Shown here piece by piece: positions 17,469-26,616 of a stretch of DNA of 39,422 nt. Below the pieces are notes generated by a model. The model was not told the origin of the DNA. It made no database searches and saw only the letters and a list, made by a program, of their open reading frames with translations. A program made the translations under genes and the position numbers. The stretch is from Enterococcus sp. DIV0660C (lineage in GTDB: Bacteria; Bacillota; Bacilli; Lactobacillales; Enterococcaceae). The stretch covers positions 1 through 39,422 of the forward strand of contig NZ_JAFLWA010000002.1 of assembly GCF_017316125.1 (NCBI RefSeq), read 5' to 3'. Every line of letters begins with the position of its first letter. Positions within the stretch are counted from its first letter, which is position 1.

Positions 17469-19648
17469 CTGAAACATCTCAAATGACTACCTTGGTGATT
17501 ACTGGAATGACTTGTGCAAACTGCTCTGCACGAGTAGAAAAAGAATTAAAAGAACAACCAGGAGTGATTTCGGCAACAGTCAATCTAGCAACAGAAAAAG
17601 CAAGCGTCAAATATGCTGAAACTTCTGCCGAAGCATTGATCCAAAGTGTCGAAAAAATTGGGTACGGCGCAATCTTATACGACGAAGCCCATAAACAAAA
17701 AATTGCTGAAGAAAAAAAAGCGTATCTACGAAAAATGAAACGAGATTTATCGTTAAGTGCACTCTTAACTTTTCCATTGATGGCCGCAATGATTGCAATG
17801 TTATTAGGAAATCATGGCATACTTGTTCAATTTTTCCATCAACCAACGGTCCAATTGATTTTGGCATTACCCGTTCAGTTTTTCGTGGGTGCACGTTTTT
17901 ATCAAGGTGCCTATCACGCATTGAAAACCAAGGCGCCAAACATGGATGTTTTAGTCGCTCTTGGAACGACTGCTGCTTTTCTGTTGAGCATTTATAACGG
18001 ATTTGTTTCAAGTACGACCAATGATTTGTATTTTGAAAGTAGTAGTATGATCATCACCTTGATTTTATTAGGAAAATATTTAGAACATACAGCCAAAAGC
18101 AAGACAGGTGATGCTATCAAGCAACTGATGTCGCTACAAATGAAGACAGCACAGAAATTAGTTGATGGTGTTGAAGAAACGATTGCGATTGAAGACGTTA
18201 TGGTTGGAGATCGCTTGGTCATTCGTCCTGGTGAACAAATACCGACAGATGGAAAAATCATTTCCGGAAGTAGCGCGATTGATGAAAGTATGCTGACTGG
18301 AGAGAGCTTACCAGTAGAAAAACAGTTTGACGACACCGTTTTTGGAGGAACAGTGAATACTACTGGGTTAGTACAGATCGAAGTTTCCCAAGTAGGTAGT
18401 CAAACCGTGTTGGCTCAAATCATCCAAATGGTAGAAGATGCTCAAGGAAGTAAAGCACCCATTCAACAAATCGCCGATCGAATTTCTGGTATTTTTGTAC
18501 CAGTAGTTTTAGTTGTTGCTCTTGTTACGTTGGTTTTGACTGGATGGCTTACAGGTGACTGGCAACTGGCTTTAATTCATAGTGTCTCTGTTTTAGTCAT
18601 TGCTTGTCCTTGTGCTTTGGGATTAGCAACACCAACAGCAATTATGGTAGGGACGGGCGTTGGTGCACGAAATGGTATTTTGATTAAAGGTGGCGAAGCG
18701 TTGGAAGAAGCTGCGGGACTTACGAGTATTTTATTAGACAAAACAGGAACGATTACGCAGGGAACTCCTCAAGTAACTGATGTGATTGGTTCAACCGAAG
18801 TTGTCAAGCTCTTTCATAGTCTGGAACAAGCTTCCGAACATCCTTTGGCAAAAGCAATCAACGATTATAGCCAAGAAAAAGAGATCGTTCCTTATGAAGT
18901 GAGTGAATTTACTGCACATCCAGGTGCTGGAATCAGCGGGAAAATCAATCAACAAGTATATTTTGCTGGGACAAAAAAACATTTAGCACAATTAAGCCTA
19001 TCAGTTGCTTCATTGGAAGAACAAGCGCTACACTTAGAACAAGAAGGAAAAACGGTTATGTATTTGGCTGATGAGAAGCAAGTTTTGGGCTTGATTGCAG
19101 TTGCTGATGCAGTGAAAACAGAAGCGAAACAAGCAATTGCAAAACTACAAGCACAAAAAATCGAAGTGTATATGGTGACAGGGGATAACAAGCTTGCTGC
19201 TAACGTGATTGGAAAACAAGTGGGACTTGATTCAGCTCATATTTTTGCGGAGGTATTACCTGATGAAAAAGCTGCTTATGTTCAACGTTTGCAACAAGCA
19301 GATCAAAAAGTCGGCATGGTTGGTGATGGAATCAATGATGCACCAGCGCTTGCTTTAGCAGATGTTGGCTTAGCAATGGGAAGTGGAACTGATATTGCAA
19401 TGGAGACAGCAGATGTTACTTTAATGAATAGTAATTTAATGGCTGTTGTACAAACAATTGATTTATCTCGTGCCACGTTGAAGAAAATCAGGCAGAATCT
19501 TTTTTGGGCTTTTGTCTATAACACGATCGGAATTCCTTTTGCTGCATTTGGCTTGTTGAATCCGATTATTGCTGGTGGTGCGATGGCTTTTAGTTCAGTT
19601 AGTGTGTTGCTTAATTCGTTAAGTTTAAATCGAAAAATGAAAAAATAA
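17465..19648 (+). CDS. copA: Copper-transporting P1B-1 ATPase CopA
   Basis: A 727-aa pump, the same length as E. hirae CopA. One N-terminal HMA domain has GMTCANC (C17, C20). The membrane CPC motif lies in [12 protein letters not shown] (381-383), the phosphorylation site DKTGT starts at D425, SEHPLAKA is the HP motif, and [10 protein letters not shown] begins at 620. Near the C-terminus [10 protein letters not shown] and [13 protein letters not shown] match the Cu(I)-selective helices 7 and 8. In E. hirae CopA was first thought to import copper under limitation; the P1B-1 family otherwise exports Cu(I). It starts 4 nt within copZ and lies 22 nt before copB. Confidence 0.95.
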   Translation: MTETSQMTTLVITGMTCANCSARVEKELKEQPGVISATVNLATEKASVKYAETSAEALIQSVEKIGYGAILYDEAHKQKIAEEKKAYLRKMKRDLSLSALLTFPLMAAMIAMLLGNHGILVQFFHQPTVQLILALPVQFFVGARFYQGAYHALKTKAPNMDVLVALGTTAAFLLSIYNGFVSSTTNDLYFESSSMIITLILLGKYLEHTAKSKTGDAIKQLMSLQMKTAQKLVDGVEETIAIEDVMVGDRLVIRPGEQIPTDGKIISGSSAIDESMLTGESLPVEKQFDDTVFGGTVNTTGLVQIEVSQVGSQTVLAQIIQMVEDAQGSKAPIQQIADRISGIFVPVVLVVALVTLVLTGWLTGDWQLALIHSVSVLVIACPCALGLATPTAIMVGTGVGARNGILIKGGEALEEAAGLTSILLDKTGTITQGTPQVTDVIGSTEVVKLFHSLEQASEHPLAKAINDYSQEKEIVPYEVSEFTAHPGAGISGKINQQVYFAGTKKHLAQLSLSVASLEEQALHLEQEGKTVMYLADEKQVLGLIAVADAVKTEAKQAIAKLQAQKIEVYMVTGDNKLAANVIGKQVGLDSAHIFAEVLPDEKAAYVQRLQQADQKVGMVGDGINDAPALALADVGLAMGSGTDIAMETADVTLMNSNLMAVVQTIDLSRATLKKIRQNLFWAFVYNTIGIPFAAFGLLNPIIAGGAMAFSSVSVLLNSLSLNRKMKK

Positions 19649-19670
19649 TTAAAGTGAAGAAGGGATCGAG

Positions 19671-21809
19671 ATGAAAGAATCAGAAAAACAGAATGAATTG
19701 TCGAAGCACGAAGGAATGAAACATGAACATGATATGAGTGGAATGGATCATTCGATGCATGAGGGAATGAAACATGAACATGATATGAGTGGGATGGATC
19801 ATTCGATGCATGAGGGAATGAAACATGAACATGGTATGAGTGGGATGGATCACTCGATGCATATGGGGAATTTTAAGCAGAAATTTTGGTTATCCCTTGT
19901 GTTAGCTATTCCTATTATTCTTTTGTCACCAATGATGGGCTTGGAATTGCCTTTTCAAATCAGCTTTCCCGGTTCTGAGTGGGTCGTACTTGTTTTAGCT
20001 ACGATTCTCTTTATCTATGGAGGCCAACCATTTTTAAGTGGGGCCAAAATGGAATTGGAACAAAAGAGTCCGGCAATGATGACCTTGATTGCAATGGGGA
20101 TCTCCGTTGCATATATTTATAGTTTGTACTCTTTTATCGCAAACTTAGTTAACCCACATGCACATGTGATGGACTTTTTCTGGGAATTAGCTACTTTGAT
20201 CGTCATTATGTTATTGGGTCATTGGATCGAGATGAATGCTGTCTCAAATGCAAGTAATGCGCTACAAAAGCTAGCAGAGTTATTACCTGAATCAGTGAAG
20301 CGAATCAAAGAAGATGGGACGGAAGAAACAGTTTCTTTAAAAGAAGTTCATGAAGGCGACCGTCTAGTTGTGCGCTCAGGTGATAAGATGCCCACAGATG
20401 GTATCATTATCAAAGGAAATACGATCGTGGACGAATCAGCTGTTACAGGTGAATCAAAAGGAGTAAAAAAACAAGTTGATGACCGCGTCATAGGTGGATC
20501 GGTCAATGGTGAAGGCACGATTGAAATCAAAGTTACTGGTACTGGCGAAAGTGGGTACCTTGCGAAAGTTATGGAAATGGTTCGTAAAGCACAAAGTGAA
20601 AAATCAAAATTAGAATCGTTGTCAGACAAAGTTGCTAAGTGGTTGTTTTATGTGGCGTTGGCTGCAGGGATCTTGGCATTTATTGTTTGGCTAGTCGTCG
20701 CCGATTTACCTACCGCGTTAGAACGAATGGTGACGGTCTTTATTATTGCGTGTCCGCACGCACTTGGTTTAGCAATTCCTTTAGTGGTAGCTCGTTCCAC
20801 ATCAATTGCTGCAAAAAATGGCTTGCTCTTGAAAAACCGAAATGCCTTAGAACAAGCTGCTGATTTGGACGTTATCATGTTAGATAAAACCGGAACGTTG
20901 ACACAAGGAAAATTTACGGTCACAGGTGTTGAAATGCTAACTGATTCTGTAACAAAACAGGAAGCACTTGAAATGATTGGCGCACTAGAGGCAAATGCGA
21001 ATCACCCATTAGCCATCGGGATCATGAACTATCTGCAAGAGCAAAAAATTACGCCTGCTAAAGTTGAAAACCTAAAAAATTTAACAGGTGTTGGTTTAGC
21101 TGGCACGGTGAAAAATCAAGAAGTCAAGATTGTGAATGAAAAAGAAATCAAGCGACTTAACTTGGTTGTCAAACCTGAGTTACTCCACCGTTATCAAGAA
21201 CAAGGAAACACGATTAGTTTCTTGCTTATAGCAGATCAGTTGGTTGCAATGATTGCGTTAGGTGATGTCGTGAAGCCAGAAGCAAAACAATTTATCCAAA
21301 CACTGAAAGAACGCAAAATTACCCCTGTCATGTTGACTGGTGATAACGAAAGTGCTGCGCAGGCAGTCGCTCATTATTTAGGAATGGACGATTTTTATGC
21401 CGGTTTATTACCTGATGACAAAGAAAAAATCGTACAAAACTATTTGCAACAAGGCAAAAAAGTCATTATGGTTGGAGATGGGATCAATGATGCACCAAGT
21501 TTAGCTCGTGCAACGATCGGGATGGCTATTGGCGCTGGGACAGATGTTGCAATTGATTCAGCAGATGTTGTTTTAACCAATAGCAATCCCAATGATATTT
21601 TGCATTTCTTGGATTTAGCAAAGCAAACAAGAAGAAAAATGATCCAAAACCTTTGGTGGGGAGCGGGTTACAATATTATCGCTATTCCGTTGGCAGCTGG
21701 TATTTTAGCACCAATTGGTATTTTATTAAGTCCTGCTGTTGGTGCTGTCTTGATGTCACTCAGCACAGTTGTGGTTGCTTTGAATGCGCTGACGTTGAAA
21801 ATCAAATAA
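19671..21809 (+). CDS. copB: Copper-exporting P1B-3 ATPase CopB
   Basis: A 712-aa export pump for Cu(I)/Ag(I), a little shorter than E. hirae CopB (about 745 aa). In place of an HMA domain it has a His/Met-rich N-terminus made of three 17-residue repeats (residues 14-64; pattern EGMKHEHDMSGMDHSMH). Then come the membrane part starting MGNFKQKFWLSL, the CPH motif in IIACPHALGLAIP (361-363), DKTGT (D405), ANHPLAIG and [13 protein letters not shown] marks the CopB type. ATG follows GAAGGGATC. It is the last gene of the operon, followed by a terminator. Confidence 0.95.
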   Translation: MKESEKQNELSKHEGMKHEHDMSGMDHSMHEGMKHEHDMSGMDHSMHEGMKHEHGMSGMDHSMHMGNFKQKFWLSLVLAIPIILLSPMMGLELPFQISFPGSEWVVLVLATILFIYGGQPFLSGAKMELEQKSPAMMTLIAMGISVAYIYSLYSFIANLVNPHAHVMDFFWELATLIVIMLLGHWIEMNAVSNASNALQKLAELLPESVKRIKEDGTEETVSLKEVHEGDRLVVRSGDKMPTDGIIIKGNTIVDESAVTGESKGVKKQVDDRVIGGSVNGEGTIEIKVTGTGESGYLAKVMEMVRKAQSEKSKLESLSDKVAKWLFYVALAAGILAFIVWLVVADLPTALERMVTVFIIACPHALGLAIPLVVARSTSIAAKNGLLLKNRNALEQAADLDVIMLDKTGTLTQGKFTVTGVEMLTDSVTKQEALEMIGALEANANHPLAIGIMNYLQEQKITPAKVENLKNLTGVGLAGTVKNQEVKIVNEKEIKRLNLVVKPELLHRYQEQGNTISFLLIADQLVAMIALGDVVKPEAKQFIQTLKERKITPVMLTGDNESAAQAVAHYLGMDDFYAGLLPDDKEKIVQNYLQQGKKVIMVGDGINDAPSLARATIGMAIGAGTDVAIDSADVVLTNSNPNDILHFLDLAKQTRRKMIQNLWWGAGYNIIAIPLAAGILAPIGILLSPAVGAVLMSLSTVVVALNALTLKIK
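19710..19862 (+). repeat. Three tandem 51-bp units coding the metal-binding repeats of CopB
   Basis: Three in-frame copies of a 51-bp (17-codon) unit beginning GAGGGAATGAAACATGAACA. Copies 1 and 2 differ by only about two bases, copy 3 by about two more, including codon-silent changes. Such identity at DNA level points to recent duplication. Confidence 0.95.
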
Positions 21810-21824
21810 GTTTGGCAAATCAAG

Positions 21825-21854
21825 GAGTGATGCTTAGGCTATCACTCTTTTTTT
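21825..21854 (+). terminator. Terminator of the cop operon
   Basis: GAGTGAT (21825-21831) pairs with ATCACTC (21841-21847), then a T run. The convergent 50-aa gene runs through it and ends inside the loop. Confidence 0.85.
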
Positions 21855-21986
21855 GATTAATCCAAAACTTGTTTGAAATAATCGTGCTTTGGCTTCAAGC
21901 TCAATTTTTACTTTTTCAATTTCTTTTAATGAAAGTGTTTGGCTTTCATGGATTTTCTTTTTCGATTTTTGTAAAAGTTTACTCAT
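21834..21986 (-). CDS. Unknown small basic, helical protein, 50 aa
   Basis: A 50-aa reading frame rich in Lys, Gln and Glu (begins MSKLLQKSKKKIHES, ends FGLIKKRVIA). Residues 18-40 (LSLKEIEKVKIELEAKARLF) would make an amphipathic helix. There is no signal peptide or Cys. A GGAGGT ribosome binding site lies 7 nt before the ATG, and a consensus promoter with a duplicated operator stands directly upstream, so I am confident that it is expressed. The 3' end overlaps the cop terminator on the other strand. I do not recognise a family. It could be a small regulator, an antitoxin-like or protein-binding peptide; nothing in the sequence decides this. Confidence 0.65.
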   Translation of the reverse strand: MSKLLQKSKKKIHESQTLSLKEIEKVKIELEAKARLFQTSFGLIKKRVIA

Positions 21987-22014
21987 TAGTAGAACCTCCA
22001 TTCATAAATATAAT

Positions 22015-22075
22015 TAGTTAGGTACCGAATCATTTTCTTGTTTCGATTATAGTTCGGTACCTAACTATATGTCAA
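22015..22075 (-). promoter_or_regulatory. Strong promoter embedded in twin palindromic operators
   Basis: Minus strand: -35 TTGACA (22075-22070), 18-bp spacer, -10 TATAAT (22051-22046). The 15-mer TAGTTAGGTACCGAA occurs at 22015-22029 and as its exact inverse complement at 22053-22067. One copy fills the spacer between -35 and -10, the other lies just downstream of the expected start site. Each copy is itself a near palindrome around GGTACC (TTAGGTACCGAA). The centres are 38 bp apart. This is the layout of a tightly repressed promoter; the regulator is not recognised. Confidence 0.8.
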
Positions 22076-22109
22076 GCAGTTTTTCAAAAAAGAGTGTTTT
22101 GAATGTGAA

Positions 22110-22151
22110 CCACATAAAATTTTGTGGACGCTTTGTTTTCTTTGTTATACT
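22110..22151 (+). promoter_or_regulatory. Probable promoter of the first mannitol unit with a CCACA-N8-TGTGG dyad
   Basis: -35-like TTGTGG (22122-22127), 18-bp spacer, -10 TATACT (22146-22151). The dyad CCACA/TGTGG (22110-22127) overlaps the -35. It shares CACA..TGTG with the dyad at 26526 but with different spacing, so MtlR binding is only a guess. Confidence 0.4.
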
Positions 22152-22209
22152 TTAATAGTGACTCTTCAGATGATTGTCTTGAAGTGAAAGGGAGCAAGGG
22201 GGAAATCAT

Positions 22210-23937
22210 TTGATAGAAAACTTAACGACAAAAAACTTAGAACTGCGAAAAATAGGTCATCAATTGAGCCAACTGATTATGCCAAACTTAAGTATTTTTA
22301 TTGCATGGGGCTTTCTTTCTTTTATAACACCTTATTTTTCTGGAGAATTAGCCCATAGGCTGAATGAAGTGAGCGAATGGATGCTTCATCTGTTATTACC
22401 GATTATGATTGGCTATTTGGGTGGGAAAACTACTGGGAATCAGCGAGGAGCAATTGTTGGCGCAATTGCTACTTTAGGAATTATTGTTGGTTCAACAGCA
22501 CCACAAATTGTTGGTGCCATGATTCTGGGGACATTGGCTGGAAAAGTGTATGACTTATTTGAAAATAAAGTCAAAAAACAATTTACGATTGGATACGAGA
22601 TGTTGATTAATAATTTACTTGTAGGAATCGTTGGTGGTGTATGTTGCTTGTTGGGAATGATTGTATTTACACCCCTTATTGCTTCGGTCAGCCAGATGAT
22701 CTCACAAGCTATTTTGTGGTTGACGGAAATGAAAATGCTTACGTTAGCCCATGTTTTGTTGGAACCACTCAAAGTCTTGTTTTTTAATAATATTATCAAT
22801 CATGGCATTTTAACTCCGCTTGGTATTGAATTTGCTCAACAGGAAAACTCATCGATTTTGTTTTTGATGGAAGCAAATCCGGGCCCTGGAATTGGGGTGT
22901 TGCTTGCAATTCTCCTTCAAGGAAGAAGAGAGACAAAAACGAATGCCGGAAGTGCGCTAATGATCCAAGCTATTGGCGGTATCCATGAAATTTATTTTCC
23001 TTTTGTACTAATCAAACCCAAACTTTTATTGGCAGTCATTTTGGGCGGTGCTAGTGGAACTTTTCTGTTTCAGTTATTGCATGTAGGTTTAAGTGCGCCA
23101 GTGTCACCAGGCTCATTAGTCGTTATATTGACAAATACGCCAACGAATCAGCTTTTAGCCGTCAGTTTTGGCATTTTAGTGAGTATTTTAGTGACGTTTA
23201 GTTGTGCATTGTTTTTATTAAGAAAAGAATCTTTGGCTGCTGGAGAAGAAAAGCCAAATGATGAGGAATGTGAGGAAATGCAACCAGTGATAAATAAAAA
23301 AATTATCTTTGCTTGTGATTCGGGGATGGGCTCAAGTGCGATGGGTGCAGCATTATTGAAGAAACAACTACAAGTCGCAAACTTACCTGCAAGTGTTGAC
23401 TATACTTCGATCTATCAAGTGAAAAATCAACCAGATCAACTACTTATTGTCCAAAGAGAACTAATGGCACTTGCTCAGCAGCAAGCACCACGCAGTCAAA
23501 TTCTTCCTTTGGCTCATTTTTTGGAAGTAGAGAATGCTTTACCAGAGATTAAAAGCTTTCTTCTAACAACTTCTCACGTGGCGAAAACAGCAGCAATTGT
23601 CAGAGGAATAGACAGAAACAAGACTGAAAAGGTTGTGTTTTTATACGCAGAAAATGTCAGAGGCTCACAAACGATAGGGATGACGATTTTAGCACAATTA
23701 GCAAAGCAACAAGGACATTCACTTTCCATCAGTAAGCTACCGATCGAACGGTTAGCAAGTGAAAAAGAAACAATCTATGTTGTTACAACCACTCTCTTTT
23801 ACAAAAATCCTCAGTTAGCTGAACTATCAAAAGTTGTGTTAGTTGAAGATTTTGTATTAACAACAGCCTATGAACAATGGATGAAAGGAGGAGTCGAACA
23901 TGTACTTGTCCACAAGGGAGAAGCAATTGATCAGTGA
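22210..23937 (+). CDS. Mannitol-type PTS transporter IICB (MtlA paralogue)
   Basis: A 575-aa membrane permease and phosphotransferase. The IIC domain covers about residues 1-340 with [18 protein letters not shown] and [10 protein letters not shown], typical of the mannitol family. A IIB domain starts near 360 with the phospho-Cys loop [13 protein letters not shown]. From about residue 470 a further IIB-like segment (VVFLYAENVRGSQTIG) lacks the Cys. The start is TTG with AAGGGGGAAA upstream. It overlaps mtlR by 38 nt and heads the unit mtlA paralogue-mtlR-mtlF paralogue. It resembles the MtlA at 26617 along its whole length but is clearly diverged. The sugar may be mannitol or another hexitol. 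Confidence 0.85.
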   Translation: MIENLTTKNLELRKIGHQLSQLIMPNLSIFIAWGFLSFITPYFSGELAHRLNEVSEWMLHLLLPIMIGYLGGKTTGNQRGAIVGAIATLGIIVGSTAPQIVGAMILGTLAGKVYDLFENKVKKQFTIGYEMLINNLLVGIVGGVCCLLGMIVFTPLIASVSQMISQAILWLTEMKMLTLAHVLLEPLKVLFFNNIINHGILTPLGIEFAQQENSSILFLMEANPGPGIGVLLAILLQGRRETKTNAGSALMIQAIGGIHEIYFPFVLIKPKLLLAVILGGASGTFLFQLLHVGLSAPVSPGSLVVILTNTPTNQLLAVSFGILVSILVTFSCALFLLRKESLAAGEEKPNDEECEEMQPVINKKIIFACDSGMGSSAMGAALLKKQLQVANLPASVDYTSIYQVKNQPDQLLIVQRELMALAQQQAPRSQILPLAHFLEVENALPEIKSFLLTTSHVAKTAAIVRGIDRNKTEKVVFLYAENVRGSQTIGMTILAQLAKQQGHSLSISKLPIERLASEKETIYVVTTTLFYKNPQLAELSKVVLVEDFVLTTAYEQWMKGGVEHVLVHKGEAIDQ

Positions 23938-25936
23938 GTTGTTACACAGTTCCACACCAGTGTCCGTGGAACGAATGATGACAGTCTTGAAAGTTAGCAA
24001 GCGAACGGTCTATCGTGAGTTAGATCAGTTAGCTTTATCATTGAAAGCAGTTGATGCTCAATTAAAGAAAGTAACGCGTGGTACGTTTTTGATTGAAGCA
24101 ACAACTGAAGCTAAGTCGAAATTATCGGCGGAAATCAATGATGAAGCTGGAGAAGAACTTTCGACATTGGAACGTCAACATGCGATTTTATTAGAAATTT
24201 TATTAACGGCACAGCCGTTAAGTTTAGCGTATTTTTTGGAAACCTATTTAGTCAGTAACACTACGTTTTACGCAGATATCAAGCAGCTTGAAGCAAGTAT
24301 TGAGCACCTTCCATTAGAAATTGTTCGTAATCAAGGGTATGAAATTATTGGTCCAGAAAAATATCGACGTTTATTGGCAGCAAATGTGTTGGAATTGGAA
24401 ATCAATGAGTATGAATTGTTTCATCTCGTGAAGAAACAAAAAAGTCCAAATTATTTTTTTCGATTCATCCAGTTAGAAAACTTTTTTCTGGTGAGAAAGA
24501 TGATAAGTGAAGAGTTGATTGGTAAAAAAAATGAGTTGAGTGACCGTAAATTAGCGCATTTGATCTTGATGTTAACGTTGACGATGGATCGGGTGAAAAA
24601 AAATCAGTTTTTGACGAATGAAACCTATTTGGGTTTAGCAAACAAAGAATTTTTACAAATTGCTAAGCGACTTTTTGCGATTATCGGAAAAGAAAGCCAA
24701 CAATTATATCCAGTAAATGAAATCGTCTTTTTTGCCAGTTTGTTAAATGACTTTTCCAATTCATTTGATAAAGATTTCTTTGATGAACATTTTGATACAC
24801 AGCTTGCTTATCTAGTAAAACAACTGATCACATTAGTTAGTGAAGAAACCGATGTGCGTTTTTATGAAGATGAAAGTCTTTATAAAATGTTGCTGACACA
24901 CTTGTCTGGGGTATTTTCTCGAGCGATTTTGCAAGAAGAAACATTGACGAATCCGATTCTTGAAAAAATCATGATTCAATACGACGAACTGACTACCGCC
25001 GTTCGGTCAGCAGTTAGCCAAGTTTTTCAAGAGAAGCAGTTATCCAATGAAGAAATTGCTTATATGGTTTTACATTTTGCCAGTTCACTTGAGCGTAGTC
25101 CAAAAGAAAGTTCGATCCGTATTGCAGCGTTTTCTCCGAGTGGTTTGGCCTCAACTAGTATGTTAGAAATGCGCTTGAAACGATATTTTCCTTCGATTAG
25201 TCAGCTAGAATTCTATCGAATTGCAGATATCAAAAAAGTTGATCTTCAAAAATTGTATGATGTGGTTATCTCGACTTCCGTTTTACCGGGATACACAGGT
25301 AATTACTTGTTGGTGTCACCTTTGTTGTTAGAAGATGAGATCAAACGTTTGAAACAAGCCTTCCAAAAAGCGAGAAGCGCTCATCCATTACCAACAGAAC
25401 ACACGACTACATCGGAACCAATTTTAGCGGATCAATACGAGAAAACCTTGATCGTGATGGAAAAAATCAATCAGTTACTTTCTCGTTTTTTTATTCAAGA
25501 AATTAGCAACGAAAACAAACTAAGTGAGATTTTAAGTCAAGTTCTTTCCTACTTATCAACAGAGTTACTCAGAGATGAAAAGGATGTTCAAGAAAAATTA
25601 ATGCGACGTTATCAACAGTCACCTATTGGGATCCCAAAAACAAATATGGGCTTGTTTCACACATCTAGTTCAGCAGTAGTTGCACCAGTCTTTTGTATTT
25701 TTCAATTGAAACAACCAATCACCATTGAAGGAATGGATAAGCAACCAATTGCACTTGAACGAATGATGCTGATGCTTGCTCCTTCACCAATTGAAGAAAC
25801 CGATAGTCGCTTACTAGGAAAAATCAGTGCAGCGATGATCATGAATGATTTGAACTTAGAAATTTTTCAGTCAGGTAATCAAGCAATCGTCTATCAATTA
25901 TTGGCAAAAATTTTGATTGATGAGATGAAAAAATAA
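23900..25936 (+). CDS. mtlR: MtlR-type PRD transcriptional activator
   Basis: A 678-aa PTS-controlled regulator. Order: N-terminal HTH (about 1-65, VSKRTVYRELDQL), a second Mga-like HTH region (about 90-160), two PRDs (roughly 180-400, conserved His in THLSGVFSRA and VLHFASSLERS), a IIB-gat-like domain (405-495) and a IIA-like domain (about 520-678, His in GLFHTSS, H587). In Bacillus MtlR, phosphorylation of PRDs by HPr activates, while phosphorylation of a Cys in the IIB-like and a His in the IIA-like domain inhibits. Here the Cys position appears to be Ser (AAFSPSG, S412). ATG at 23900 follows AAAGGAGG and lies within the preceding gene. It probably controls both mannitol units. Confidence 0.88.
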   Translation: MYLSTREKQLISELLHSSTPVSVERMMTVLKVSKRTVYRELDQLALSLKAVDAQLKKVTRGTFLIEATTEAKSKLSAEINDEAGEELSTLERQHAILLEILLTAQPLSLAYFLETYLVSNTTFYADIKQLEASIEHLPLEIVRNQGYEIIGPEKYRRLLAANVLELEINEYELFHLVKKQKSPNYFFRFIQLENFFLVRKMISEELIGKKNELSDRKLAHLILMLTLTMDRVKKNQFLTNETYLGLANKEFLQIAKRLFAIIGKESQQLYPVNEIVFFASLLNDFSNSFDKDFFDEHFDTQLAYLVKQLITLVSEETDVRFYEDESLYKMLLTHLSGVFSRAILQEETLTNPILEKIMIQYDELTTAVRSAVSQVFQEKQLSNEEIAYMVLHFASSLERSPKESSIRIAAFSPSGLASTSMLEMRLKRYFPSISQLEFYRIADIKKVDLQKLYDVVISTSVLPGYTGNYLLVSPLLLEDEIKRLKQAFQKARSAHPLPTEHTTTSEPILADQYEKTLIVMEKINQLLSRFFIQEISNENKLSEILSQVLSYLSTELLRDEKDVQEKLMRRYQQSPIGIPKTNMGLFHTSSSAVVAPVFCIFQLKQPITIEGMDKQPIALERMMLMLAPSPIEETDSRLLGKISAAMIMNDLNLEIFQSGNQAIVYQLLAKILIDEMKK

Positions 25937-25969
25937 AGGAATGAGAAAAAGAAGTGAGGAGGGAAATAC

Positions 25970-26401
25970 ATGGAACTAGCCACAGAAAGAATACGTTTGA
26001 ATCAAAGTTTCAGTAATTGGCAGGACGCATTGACCAATATTGGAGCATGGTTAACAAATCAAGGTTGGGTAAAAGAAGGATACACCGAGTCAATGATCAA
26101 ACGTCAAGAATTAATGAGTGTTTATATTGGTAATTTTGTTGCTTTGCCTCATGGTGACGAAGAGCTAGTAGTCAAAGAGGGCATATCACTTGTTCAAGTG
26201 CCAGATGGTGTTAACTTTGGAACAGAAGAAGAACCAAAAATTGCAACGATTTTATTTGCGGTTACTTTCAAAAAGGAACAGCAGTTACCAATGTTACAAG
26301 AACTGGCATTCTTTTGTGCAGAAATTGAACAAGTGATTGCGTTGAGTGATGCGAAAACAGTGTCAGAAGTGCAAACAATTTTGGAAAAAAAGAATGAGTA
26401 A
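25970..26401 (+). CDS. Mannitol-type PTS IIA component (MtlF paralogue)
   Basis: A 143-aa cytosolic phosphocarrier that passes phosphate from HPr to the IIB cysteine. The active His is in NFVALPHGDEE (H61). It is full length and similar to the 145-aa IIA at 28395, with SVYIGNF and [14 protein letters not shown] in common. ATG follows GAGGAGGG. It closes the first mannitol unit, 33 nt after mtlR, and is followed by a terminator. It most likely serves the IICB paralogue at 22210. Confidence 0.9.
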   Translation: MELATERIRLNQSFSNWQDALTNIGAWLTNQGWVKEGYTESMIKRQELMSVYIGNFVALPHGDEELVVKEGISLVQVPDGVNFGTEEEPKIATILFAVTFKKEQQLPMLQELAFFCAEIEQVIALSDAKTVSEVQTILEKKNE

Positions 26402-26482
26402 CTGACAAAAATAGCTTTTCATATTTTTAGAAAAAGACTTATTGCCAAGAAATTACTTTGGGTCCATCGTTTATTAAGAGAA

Positions 26483-26512
26483 GGAGTACGACAATTGTCG
26501 TGCTCCTTTTTT
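26483..26512 (+). terminator. Terminator between the two mannitol units
   Basis: GGAGTACGAC / GTCGTGCTCC stem with an AATT loop, then TTTTTT. It lies 80 nt after the IIA stop and just before the mtlA promoter. Confidence 0.88.
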
Positions 26513-26525
26513 GTGTTCTCCATGT

Positions 26526-26549
26526 TTTGGCACAAACTTTTGTGCCAAA
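26526..26549 (+). promoter_or_regulatory. Probable MtlR operator upstream of mtlA
   Basis: Perfect dyad TTTGGCACAA-ACTT-TTGTGCCAAA. It resembles the Firmicutes MtlR site (TTGNCACA...TGTGNCAA), though with 6 rather than 4 bases between those half sites. It lies just upstream of a poor -35 region, where an activator would act. Confidence 0.7.
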
Positions 26550-26568
26550 GTACGACTATTTCTCTAAA

Positions 26569-26585
26569 AGGTAAGCGGATACAAT
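26569..26585 (+). promoter_or_regulatory. cre-like site overlapping the -10 of mtlA
   Basis: AGGTAAGCGGATACA (26569-26583) fits the CcpA cre consensus WTGNAANCGNWNNCA with one mismatch. It overlaps the probable -10 TACAAT (26580-26585). The -35 (TATTTC) is poor, which suits activator dependence. Confidence 0.55.
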
Positions 26586-26616
26586 TGAACCATAAAGAAG
26601 AAAAGGAGCAGAAAAA

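Noticed and set aside
17607-18336. Two long minus-strand frames opposite copA
   Set aside because: Both mirror codons of copA, lack start signals, and show no family features.
19710-19862. Tandem repeats considered as a CRISPR array
   Set aside because: Units are contiguous, in frame, without spacers, and code for the CopB metal-binding segment.
23937-23937. Overlap of the IICB paralogue and mtlR read as a frameshifted fusion
   Set aside because: mtlR has its own AAAGGAGG and ATG, and both proteins are complete, so it is ordinary gene overlap.
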